Positions 13,770-21,841 of a stretch of DNA of 22,643 nucleotides are shown here, in pieces (positions within the stretch are counted from its first letter, which is position 1; every line of letters starts with the position of its first letter). A model generated the notes under the pieces. The model did no database searches. It was given only the letters and a program-made list of their open reading frames with translations, and was not told where the DNA came from. The translations under genes were made by a program, and so were the position numbers. The stretch comes from Pelotomaculum sp. UBA3102 (lineage in GTDB: Bacteria > Bacillota > Desulfotomaculia > Desulfotomaculales > Pelotomaculaceae): contig DFAQ01000003.1 in the NCBI GenBank assembly GCA_002365865.1, positions 1 to 22,643 on the forward strand, given 5' to 3'.

Positions 13770-14357
13770 GTGAAAAATATGGCCAAAGAAGATTTGACAA
13801 CCGACTCAAAGCCGGTGGACAGTTTTATTTTCAACCTGGGTATGGCTGACGTGATTAGACTGACCATGTTTGGAACTCTGATAAGTGTCAGCAGATTTGT
13901 GTTCCACTTTCCTATTGGGTTGCCGGGCCATACCAGCGTGTATTGGATGGGTTTACTGATCCTGGGTAAAGGCTTAATTCCCAAATTCGGTGCCGGAACC
14001 ATCATGGGAATTGTTTCGGGACTGTTGGCCGTTGTCTTCGGCTTGGGTAAAGAAGGCCCCTTACTGGCTTTCAAATGTATTGTGCCGGGGGCGCTGCTGG
14101 ATATCCTGGCCATTCTGTTTTTTAAAAAGTTGGAATCCATATGGGTGGGAGTGATCATTGGGGCCTTGATCAGTTGGTCCAAACTGTTGACCAGCATTGT
14201 TCTGGGGGTCATCCTTGATATACCGATGGTTTTCCTGGTTATGGGGTTTGCTTATGCCACTTTACTGCACATCGTTTTTGGCGCTGCCGGGGGTGTCCTG
14301 GCGGCAATACTGCTCAAGCGATTAAAGCCCCGTCTGGCTGCCTCCTGGCAAACCTGA
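13770..14357 (+). CDS. ECF transporter substrate-binding S component, substrate unknown
   Basis: A 195-residue, strongly hydrophobic protein with about five to six membrane spans, the right size and look for an ECF S component. The early segment ADVIRLTMFGTLISVSRFVFHFPIGLPGH and the Gly-rich helices (AGTIMGIVSGLLAVVFGLGKEGPL) resemble S components that bind small vitamins or precursors, but no substrate-specific motif is evident. GTG 13770 has GAGGGAAAGG upstream. It is the last clear member of the operon that includes both ATPases and the T component, which supports its assignment. The CbiM/NikM His-rich N-terminal metal loop is absent, so cobalt or nickel is unlikely. Confidence 0.75.
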   Translation: MKNMAKEDLTTDSKPVDSFIFNLGMADVIRLTMFGTLISVSRFVFHFPIGLPGHTSVYWMGLLILGKGLIPKFGAGTIMGIVSGLLAVVFGLGKEGPLLAFKCIVPGALLDILAILFFKKLESIWVGVIIGALISWSKLLTSIVLGVILDIPMVFLVMGFAYATLLHIVFGAAGGVLAAILLKRLKPRLAASWQT

Positions 14358-14415
14358 CCATTTGCGTGTATCTCTGTGAAGCTTTGAAAAGTCATAAAAG
14401 GGTGGTGTGTGTGGG

Positions 14416-15147
14416 TTGAAAATATATGTGGGAATTGACGACACAGACAATATAAACCAGGGAGCGACCGGAGAGTCAGCTAAGCAGATTATTAAGATGA
14501 TTGAAGATCAGCGCTGGGGAAGCTGTCAGGGGCTTACCAGACATCAACTGCTTTTGCATCCGGACATAGCTTACACTTCCCATAACAGCTCCATGTGCTT
14601 TGTTGCCGAAATTGAAACTATTTATCTGGAGTCACTGATCGAGGAAGCCGGCAAGTTTCTGGAGCGTTATAGTGCGCCCGGTTCCGATCCCGGCCTTTGT
14701 GTGGCGAGGGAAAAACTTGAAGGTGCCCATGATTTGATCACCTACGGTTATGAAACCAAGAAAAGAATCATGACTAAAGATGAAGCCTATGAGCTGGCAG
14801 GGAAATTGGGGGTTCACCTTTCTGAACACGGCGGTACGGGTCTCGGTGTAATCGGGGCGCTGGCAGGAGTGGGCTTGAGAATGACCAATAATGACGGACG
14901 CTTCGCCGGCAAGCTGAAACTTAAACCCCCCGGAACCATTATTGATGTGGCTGAAATTAAAAGCAGCAGTCCGGTGGAAAGCGTGCAGAGTATGGACGGC
15001 TATGTACTGCGCCGGGATGAAAGGGTGCGGCTGGGTGAAAAATTAAAGACCGTATTGTTGGACGGTAAACGCACCCTTCTGGTTTATCGCCGGGAGAGCG
15101 GGCTGGTGTGGGAAACCTGTACCAATGCCCATCTGAGGTCCTATTGA
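14416..15147 (+). CDS. TiaS-like (tRNA(Ile2) agmatinylcytidine synthetase N-domain-like) protein
   Basis: A 243-residue protein that begins KIYVGIDDTDN, the hallmark of the archaeal TiaS kinase-like domain, and carries EHGGTGLGVIGALAGVGL near residues 134-151, similar to a later TiaS motif. The tRNA-binding OB-fold and zinc-ribbon domains of TiaS are absent, so it is a stand-alone catalytic-type module. Bacteria do not make agmatidine (they use TilS lysidine), so the substrate must differ or be unknown. TTG 14416 is preferred, with GGTGGTG upstream; GTG 14407 is too near that site. It follows the S component after 58 bases and may work with the imported molecule. Confidence 0.65.
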   Translation: MKIYVGIDDTDNINQGATGESAKQIIKMIEDQRWGSCQGLTRHQLLLHPDIAYTSHNSSMCFVAEIETIYLESLIEEAGKFLERYSAPGSDPGLCVAREKLEGAHDLITYGYETKKRIMTKDEAYELAGKLGVHLSEHGGTGLGVIGALAGVGLRMTNNDGRFAGKLKLKPPGTIIDVAEIKSSSPVESVQSMDGYVLRRDERVRLGEKLKTVLLDGKRTLLVYRRESGLVWETCTNAHLRSY

Positions 15148-15157
15148 GGTGATGGCA

Positions 15158-15364
15158 ATGGATTCATGGGTGAAAAATGAAAGAGGTCAGGTCCAGTTTA
15201 AGGGCGGCCGGCATGATTGGTCGAAAGCGGCCCAAATAGCGGCAAATTGCCCGTATTTCCTGCTGGACGACGAAGACGAACTGGTGGCTGAAGAAGAAAT
15301 ATCATGCTACAATTGCCGGTTCCGGCGCTGGACTGAGCAGTTCTTTGTCTGCCTGAAACGCTGA
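15158..15364 (+). CDS. Small Cys-rich protein of unknown function
   Basis: A 68-residue soluble protein. It reads MDSWVKNERGQVQFKGGRHD, then WSKAAQIAANCPYFLLDDED, and ends with a compact ISCYNCRFRRW and FVCLKR. The four cysteines (one in CPYF, two in CYNC and one near the C-terminus) could bind zinc or an Fe-S cluster. ATG 15158 follows GAGGTG by six bases; that site overlaps the TGA of the preceding gene, so the two are coupled. I have a weak memory of similar proteins in anaerobic Firmicutes but cannot name a function. Confidence 0.65.
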   Translation: MDSWVKNERGQVQFKGGRHDWSKAAQIAANCPYFLLDDEDELVAEEEISCYNCRFRRWTEQFFVCLKR

Positions 15365-15416
15365 AATTAATTTAACCAAGGTACTTATTTTATTTAAATA
15401 TTTGGAGGTTATGAAC

Positions 15417-18302
15417 TTGAGTAAGACCTATATTGCAAGGAGTTATACCTGCCTGCCTTTATTACTCGGTATACTTATGGTGTTGTTACTGCTGTCAAGC
15501 TGGGTATCGGCTGCCAACGCAGCTGATGTTCCGTCGGTTGTAAGTGCCGGCACGGATCACTTGGGAAAAAAAATAATTCTGGAATTGGACAAGCCTATGG
15601 CTGACCCCTCCGGGAGCCAGGCTCAATTTAAAGTATCTGTTGATGGGATTGAGCAACCGGTGACCGGAGCAACTCTGGGCAGCAACGCTAATCAAATTTT
15701 GCTCAGCTTAGCCGATCGGGTAATTTATTTAGACGACCCAAGTACAATTATTCTCAGTTATACGAAGGGTATGGTTACAACAGCGGAGGGAATTTATCTG
15801 GAAAGCTTTACCAACCAGGAAGTAACGAATAATGTAATACCGCTGGAACTGGTCGACTACGAACCTTCCGCCACCGAAATCGCCTGTAATGACGACCCGA
15901 AAGGGGGGAAAATAGTAAAATACCGCTTTGATAATCCGGTGGATTATGATGAGGTTAACCTAGCCATTTATTTTACCAACGGGTTTTTTAGGAACTTTGA
16001 AGATAATCTGGCTAATTATGTAAAGTTTTACAATAAAAATACCGGTGCAGAGGTGGAACTACCCAATAAGCTCACCGAGCCGGTACCTTTTACGGGGACG
16101 CTTCCGGACGGGTATATGGAATACACGGATTGGTATTTCAAGCAGGCACGAGGACGGGTTCCCTTGGGATTGGCCCTTAAAAGCAGAGCTTTGGAGCCTG
16201 ACACAACCTACGTTATCGAAGTGCTTAAAGGTTTTTCATTCCATTCCGGCCCAATTGATAATACCTTTTCTTTTGAATTTACCACCACTGCTGAATCTTC
16301 AACCAAACCTCACTGGGACGACGGCAGCAGTATCAAAATATATGATGTCACGGGCAATTCTCTTACCCTCACCTGGAGCGCCGCCACGGATGACGTGGCC
16401 GTAACCAATTATAAACTGTATCAAGACGGGTCCGTCAGGGATATAGTTTACGGAACAACGACTACTTACAGGGTCACGGGCCTGAACCCGGGTACCGCTT
16501 ATGTTTTCAAGGTGGAAGCGGGCGATGCCGACGGCAACTGGAGTACAGCCGGTCCGAGCACTTCTGTTTCCGTATCGGCAAGCAACGATTCAGACGATAC
16601 CACCGATACCCAACCGCCTGAATGGCCGTCAACCAATGCCGCAGTAACGGTCAGCAGGAACCAGACTGAGGCAACCCTGACCTGGCCGGCAGCTACAGAT
16701 AACCGAGGAGTCACCGGTTACAGAATTAAGCGGGACGGGGTTGAACTAAGTACTGTGGATGGCAGCACCTTTACATATACTGAATCAGGGTTGGAACGGG
16801 GTAATAACGCTTATGTGTGGTCGGTCGAAGCGGTTGATGCAGCAGGCAATTGGAGTACGTCCATTACCGGACGGGGGGTGACCGGGCAAAATTGTTTATC
16901 TTTTGATGCTGCAAGGAGTTCCTTGACGACAGTCAGCGGGGATAATTCCACTGACGACGGTCCCATCATGGAAAGCACCACCGTACCGGTCAGGCCCACG
17001 ATTAGACTTTACTTTAACCGGGGTGTGACTACCAACGCGGTTTGGAGTCATAACCAAGAATGTTTATCTTTGCAGGAAAGGACCGGTTCAAACGTTTCCA
17101 TAAATGTTTTCAGGTTAGGATTTACGAAAGAAATTAACCATAATTTGCACTATATTTTCATCAAACCGTTGGTTGATCTGACTCCCGGGGAAACATATAG
17201 AATCATTATCGACAAAAATATGATGGCAAATAACGGACATACGCTTGGCGAAAATAACGGAAACCAGGATAAAGTCGTCACCTTTACGGTAGCTTCAGGT
17301 GCGTCAAATTCCAACATTGAAAGCGAGTCCGCCCCGGGGGAACCGAATGACAGCGGGTTAGCCTCGGTGGACCCGAACCAGGGAGCTACGGTAGGTTTGG
17401 GCAGTGATGCCGTACTGGAAATTCCTGCAGGCGCTTTAAAAGAAACTGCCCCGACAAATGTAACCATAGAGAAGGTAACCGAGCCTCCGGCGGCTCCACA
17501 GGGTACTAAAGCAGTCAGTGCCGTGTATGAGATTACCGTGGGAGGGAAAAGCAGCTATAGCTTTAACAATAATGTAACCTTGACGCTGAACTTCGACCCG
17601 TCTGCTATTGGTGCGGACGAGATCCCGGTTATTTTCTACTATGATGAATCTTCGGCAAAATGGGTGCATCTCGGCGGTACGGTGTCCGGTTCCACCATAT
17701 CGGTCCAAGTAGGACATCTTACTAAATATGCCGTTTTCTCATTAAAAAAAGCGCCAGATGTACCGATTGAGCAGCCGGTGGTAACCTTGAAAGATATGGC
17801 CGGTCACTGGTCGGAAAACAGGGTCAAAAAACTAGTCACCCTTGGTGCTGTTAGTGGCTATCCGGACGGTAGTTTCAAACCCGACCACAACATCACCAGG
17901 GCTGAGTTTACTGTTATTTTGGTGAAAGCATTTAAGTTGGCGCCTAACAACGGTAAAGTCTTCGCCGACACCGCCGGCCATTGGGCCCGGGACACCATAT
18001 CCACGGCAGCTTATTACGATATTGTCAACGGTTATGATGCCAATACCTTTGGACCCAACGATCTCGTTTCTCGCGAGCAGATGGCTGTCATGATCGTAAA
18101 AGCGGCCGGACTAACTCCGGTTGCCGTAGAAACCTCCTTTGCCGACAACGATAATATCTCTGGCTGGGCCAGGAATTCCGTAGCCACAGCGGTGAAGAAC
18201 GGAATCATAAAGGGATATCCCGACAACACTTTCCGTCCCCGGAGCAGCGCCACCAGGGCAGAGGCCGCCACGGTTATAATCAACGCGCTGGATGCAGATT
18301 GA
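15417..18302 (+). CDS. S-layer/surface protein with Ig-like, fibronectin III and three SLH domains
   Basis: A 961-residue exported protein. The signal peptide covers residues 1-36 (LLLGILMVLLLLSSWVSAANA). Then follow: two Ig-like modules (about 38-140 and 140-292), two fibronectin type III domains (about 298-391 and 400-484, each with TLTWxAATD and a GNWST end), an SbsA/Big_5-like Ig domain (about 492-624), a ZU5-like module (about 645-776; LEIPAGALKE) and three SLH domains (about 790-961) that anchor to secondary cell-wall polymer. TTG 15417 is preferred, with GGAGG eight bases upstream; ATG 15411 is too close to that site. The Big_5-like domain resembles the anchored protein in the ECF operon. 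It ends directly against the next gene with no spacer. Confidence 0.9.
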   Translation: MSKTYIARSYTCLPLLLGILMVLLLLSSWVSAANAADVPSVVSAGTDHLGKKIILELDKPMADPSGSQAQFKVSVDGIEQPVTGATLGSNANQILLSLADRVIYLDDPSTIILSYTKGMVTTAEGIYLESFTNQEVTNNVIPLELVDYEPSATEIACNDDPKGGKIVKYRFDNPVDYDEVNLAIYFTNGFFRNFEDNLANYVKFYNKNTGAEVELPNKLTEPVPFTGTLPDGYMEYTDWYFKQARGRVPLGLALKSRALEPDTTYVIEVLKGFSFHSGPIDNTFSFEFTTTAESSTKPHWDDGSSIKIYDVTGNSLTLTWSAATDDVAVTNYKLYQDGSVRDIVYGTTTTYRVTGLNPGTAYVFKVEAGDADGNWSTAGPSTSVSVSASNDSDDTTDTQPPEWPSTNAAVTVSRNQTEATLTWPAATDNRGVTGYRIKRDGVELSTVDGSTFTYTESGLERGNNAYVWSVEAVDAAGNWSTSITGRGVTGQNCLSFDAARSSLTTVSGDNSTDDGPIMESTTVPVRPTIRLYFNRGVTTNAVWSHNQECLSLQERTGSNVSINVFRLGFTKEINHNLHYIFIKPLVDLTPGETYRIIIDKNMMANNGHTLGENNGNQDKVVTFTVASGASNSNIESESAPGEPNDSGLASVDPNQGATVGLGSDAVLEIPAGALKETAPTNVTIEKVTEPPAAPQGTKAVSAVYEITVGGKSSYSFNNNVTLTLNFDPSAIGADEIPVIFYYDESSAKWVHLGGTVSGSTISVQVGHLTKYAVFSLKKAPDVPIEQPVVTLKDMAGHWSENRVKKLVTLGAVSGYPDGSFKPDHNITRAEFTVILVKAFKLAPNNGKVFADTAGHWARDTISTAAYYDIVNGYDANTFGPNDLVSREQMAVMIVKAAGLTPVAVETSFADNDNISGWARNSVATAVKNGIIKGYPDNTFRPRSSATRAEAATVIINALDAD

Positions 18303-20375
18303 TTGAATCGGGACTTTAAAGTTTTCCTTGCAGGAGTGGTCTTATTGGCTGTAATTATCTTTTTTCTAATGATGATTATCTCGGTAGGATATTTTCTTTA
18401 CGAAGTTACCCTGCGTTATCGTTTTACTAAACTAGGCAGACAAGATAACCGTTATGACCGTCCTTGGGAAAGGTGGAAATATTTTTTTGCTAACGTAATA
18501 ATGCAAAAGAAGGTCAGGGAGCACCCCCTTTTTGGGTTATTTCACCTGTTTATCACGTTTGGCTTTCTAATTCTGCTGGTTGGTATGCCCAATATGATTA
18601 CAGAAGGATTATTTAATACTTCTATCCACCATGTGTGGGACAATTTCTGCTACCTTTTGTTGAAAGATATTTTTGTTGCTTTGATTGTCGTTGGAGTAAG
18701 CGGGGCTTTGATGCGAAGGATTTTCAGAAAGCCTGAATGGCTGAAAAATAATATCGAAGCCTTTACCATACTGGGCTTGATTTTAGTCATTGCCCTGACC
18801 GAAGTTTTTTTTCACGGGACCCGGTTTGCGTCAGGGGAAGACTTGGCCTTGATTAAGGCCAGTCCACTGGCGTTGGCAAGTTCCAAGCTTTTCATAAATC
18901 TAAACCAAGGTGCCATTCATAAGAGTATGACCATTCTCTGGTGGACTCATTTCCTGGCTGTTTTTTCCTTATGTTTTATGGTGCCCCGGTCGAAGCACTT
19001 ACACCTGGTTTTTGCCCCCTTTAATGTATATTGGCATACCCTCGCTCCCAAGGGTGCTTTAAATAAAATCCAAGTTAACGGTAAGCAAGGGGAAATCTTT
19101 GGAGTCAACAGGATGGAGGATTTTACCTGGAAGCAGTTGTTTGATGCCTATTCCTGCAGTAAATGCGGGCGGTGTAATGAACAATGTCCGGCTATACTAA
19201 GTGGAGAAGCGCTTAAACCAAAGGCACTAAGCGGCCGGCTCCGTAAACATATCGAAAAAAGAGCCCCGCTGCTGATGAAGAAGAAAAAATTATCTGGGAT
19301 AGTAAAACCGGCTGCAAAAAAGCAAAAGGATAAAAATTCCGGGGCGGGTAAATCCAAAAACAATCTGGCCGGGGAAGTATTTGAACCGGAATTTATTTGG
19401 AGTTGCACCACCTGTGGGGCGTGCATGGAAGTCTGCCCGGTATCAATTGAACATACTTCCAAAATCATTGATCTGCGGCGTTATTTGATATTGACCGAAG
19501 GAAACCTTAGGGGTGACCTGAAACAGATCTTTGACGGGATAGCCGAACACGGCAATCCCTGGGGATATAGCCGTCAAGACGTCCCCGGCTGGGCAAAGGA
19601 ATTGGCCGTACCGACAATTTACGAAAATCCGGAGGCGGAATATCTTTATTATGCCGGTTGTGCAGCTGCCTTTGATGAAACAGCGCAAAAAACCGCTGCC
19701 GCTTTGGTGAAAATCTTAAAGGCGGCGGGAGTGAACTTTGCTGTTCTGGGCAGCTCGGACTGGTGTTGTGGTGATACTCCCCGGAGAATGGGAAACGAAT
19801 TTTTATTTGAAAAGACGGTCCATAAAAATATTTCTACCTGGAATAAGCTGGGAATAAAAAAGATCATTACCACCTGCCCGCACTGCTTTAATACGCTGCA
19901 AAATGAATATCCCCAATATGGCGGAGAGTATGAAATCATACCTCATGCTGTTTTTTTGGCGGGCCTGCTCCGGGAAGGTAAGCTCCCGCTTAATAAAGGT
20001 TTTGCTCAAGCGGTTTCTTATCACGATCCCTGTTATTTGGGTCGTTACAATGATTTATTCAGTTTCCCCAGAGAAGTTCTCCAAGCTGTTTCGGGGGTCC
20101 GGCTAATAGAAATGCCCCGTTCTCAAAAGAATGCTTTTTGTTGCGGTGCCGGAGGGGGCCGGATTTGGACCCTGCCGGTGTCAAGTAATTTGATCGCTCA
20201 AAACCGGGTCAAAGAAGCTATTTCGACGGAAGCAGAAGTGATTGGTACGGGTTGTCCGTTTTGTAAGATGATTTTTTCCGAAGCTATTGAGTTGGAAGGT
20301 TCTAATAAGCAGATGCAGGTTTTGGATATAGCCGAAATTGTAGCGTTGGGTCTACTGTGGTGCGGGTTTGCGTAA
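18303..20375 (+). CDS. EMO-type membrane-bound Fe-S oxidoreductase (EtfAB:quinone oxidoreductase-like)
   Basis: A 690-residue protein of the DUF224/HdrD-like type. The N-terminal third has about five membrane spans with spaced histidines, like a NarI/HdrE cytochrome b module. Two 4Fe-4S motifs follow: C285, C288, C291, C295 and C368, C371, C374, C378, separated by a Lys-rich insert. Two CCG domains complete it: C453, CC488-489 with CPHC, then DPCYLGR, CCGAGGG (613) and CPFC. This layout matches the syntrophic/sulfate-reducer protein that passes electrons between EtfAB and menaquinone. No etfBA is adjacent. The TTG start directly follows the S-layer gene stop and lacks a ribosome site, so the start is uncertain. 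The last eight residues (GLLWCGFA) appear to be out-of-frame modA sequence. Confidence 0.85.
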   Translation: MNRDFKVFLAGVVLLAVIIFFLMMIISVGYFLYEVTLRYRFTKLGRQDNRYDRPWERWKYFFANVIMQKKVREHPLFGLFHLFITFGFLILLVGMPNMITEGLFNTSIHHVWDNFCYLLLKDIFVALIVVGVSGALMRRIFRKPEWLKNNIEAFTILGLILVIALTEVFFHGTRFASGEDLALIKASPLALASSKLFINLNQGAIHKSMTILWWTHFLAVFSLCFMVPRSKHLHLVFAPFNVYWHTLAPKGALNKIQVNGKQGEIFGVNRMEDFTWKQLFDAYSCSKCGRCNEQCPAILSGEALKPKALSGRLRKHIEKRAPLLMKKKKLSGIVKPAAKKQKDKNSGAGKSKNNLAGEVFEPEFIWSCTTCGACMEVCPVSIEHTSKIIDLRRYLILTEGNLRGDLKQIFDGIAEHGNPWGYSRQDVPGWAKELAVPTIYENPEAEYLYYAGCAAAFDETAQKTAAALVKILKAAGVNFAVLGSSDWCCGDTPRRMGNEFLFEKTVHKNISTWNKLGIKKIITTCPHCFNTLQNEYPQYGGEYEIIPHAVFLAGLLREGKLPLNKGFAQAVSYHDPCYLGRYNDLFSFPREVLQAVSGVRLIEMPRSQKNAFCCGAGGGRIWTLPVSSNLIAQNRVKEAISTEAEVIGTGCPFCKMIFSEAIELEGSNKQMQVLDIAEIVALGLLWCGFA

Positions 20376-21024
20376 ACCCATGGAAGAAATTGCGGCAATA
20401 TTCCAGGAAGAAACCGGTATTACGGTTCAATTTTCCTACGGGGGAGCAGCTCAATGCGTAAGCCAGATTCTTACCGTCGACAAAGGGGATGCCTTTCTGC
20501 CGGGAGATGTGGCTGAATTGGAGAAATTGGCAGAAAAAGACAAGATTAACCTGCAAAAACCAGTGGTTTTACATATCCCTGTGCTTGCTGTCCCTAAAGG
20601 TAACCCGGCAGGCATTACCGGGATAGAAGATCTTGCTCAAACGGGGGTTAAGGTCGTACTTGGTGATCCCAAGGCAAACCCCATCGGTAAACTAGCCGAT
20701 AAGGCATTAAAAGATTGTGGTCTTTTTGAACGGGTACAGCCTAATATTGTTGCCCGGACTGCGACGGTCAATGAGCTATTTGCTTACCTTAACATGAAGC
20801 AGGCGGATGCCGCCGTTATTTGGGAAGACAACCTGCTGGGTAATGAAAAGATTGAATTGGTACCGACTTCGGATTTTGATAATTATATCAAGCATGTTCC
20901 GGTTGTTTCCTTAAAATGTTCTCAGAACCCGGAAGCGGCCCGGCAGTTTGTTGAGTGCGTCACTGGTGAAAAAGCGTTGGCAGTTTGGGAGAAATGCGGG
21001 TTCAAGCCGGCACCGGAGGGCTAA
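20350..21024 (+). pseudogene. modA: Molybdate/tungstate-binding protein ModA, 5'-truncated
   Basis: Codons from 20350 read VYCGAGLRKPMEEIAAIFQE, the normal beginning of the mature ModA domain, and run on through GYCFLPG-like GDAFLPGDVAELEKLAEKD, VVLGDPKANPIGKLADKAL, ADAAVIWEDN and VPVVSLKCSQNPEAA. About 220 residues of mature domain are intact. The signal peptide and start codon are missing: an in-frame stop lies at 20341-20343, and upstream sequence belongs to the preceding oxidoreductase in another frame. Internal starts (TTG 20368, ATG 20380) would give a cytoplasmic protein. Such a protein could not serve as an extracytoplasmic binding protein, so the gene is probably inactive, or the junction is an assembly artefact. 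Confidence 0.75.
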
Positions 21025-21031
21025 TTAGTCT

Positions 21032-21841
21032 ATGAAGAAAACTTGGTGGAAAGAAAAGTTCAACATTTTTATGGTTGTTATAGCTTATCTCACCTTGTTT
21101 TTCTTTATGGGTGCTATTTTAACGGTGGTGATAAAGGGCTTGCCGCACATCGGCAGGGCCCTCGCCACTCCCGAGATCCAGTTTGCTATTAAGTTAAGCC
21201 TTTATACTTCGTTCATCTCCACGGTACTATGTGTTTTAGTCGCTATTCCGGTGGCTTATGTCCAGGCCAGGGTGGATATTCCCTTAAAGTCTCTCTTTAA
21301 TACCCTGATAGATTTACCTTTGGCCTTGCCGCCGGTGGTGTCAGGTATCTGCCTCCTGTTGTTTTTTGGCACGACAGCGTTTGGAGGCTGGTTGGAAGAT
21401 ATTGGCCTTGCCTTTGTCTTTACGACCAAGGGGATCATTATTGCCCAGTTTTTTGTTAACCTTCCCTTCATGATCCGGGTGATGAGGTCAACGATTTTAT
21501 CGGTTAACCCGCGCTTGGAGTTTATCGCGCGGACTTTGGGGTGCACCCCCGTCCTGGCTTTCCTGAAAGTAACCCTGCCGCTTTCCAGAAACGGAATCAT
21601 TGCCGGGACGGTTATCACCTGGTCCAAAGCGTTAGGTGAATTCGGCGCGATTTTGATGTTGGCCGGAGCCACCCGCTTTCGCACAGAGACCTTACCGATT
21701 TCCCTGTTCTTGAACATGTCGACCGGGAACCTGGAAGAGGCGATGGCGGCAACAAACCTGTTGATTATTATTTCGATGATATCTCTATATGTTTTTAATA
21801 AATTCGGAGGTGATTTCATTGGAGATACCCGTAGTATTTAA
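21032..21841 (+). CDS. modB: Molybdate/tungstate ABC transporter permease ModB
   Basis: A 269-residue inner-membrane permease with about six membrane spans. Family marks include IDLPLALPPVVSGICLLLFFG and the ATPase-docking EAA loop ARTLGCTPVLAFLKVTLPLS, followed by KALGEFGAILMLAGAT. It would pass molybdate or tungstate into the cell together with ModA and ModC. It begins seven bases after the modA stop. No modC ATPase follows; a DUF364 gene does. Its partner ATPase may therefore lie elsewhere, or the transporter may be broken. Confidence 0.92.
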   Translation: MKKTWWKEKFNIFMVVIAYLTLFFFMGAILTVVIKGLPHIGRALATPEIQFAIKLSLYTSFISTVLCVLVAIPVAYVQARVDIPLKSLFNTLIDLPLALPPVVSGICLLLFFGTTAFGGWLEDIGLAFVFTTKGIIIAQFFVNLPFMIRVMRSTILSVNPRLEFIARTLGCTPVLAFLKVTLPLSRNGIIAGTVITWSKALGEFGAILMLAGATRFRTETLPISLFLNMSTGNLEEAMAATNLLIIISMISLYVFNKFGGDFIGDTRSI

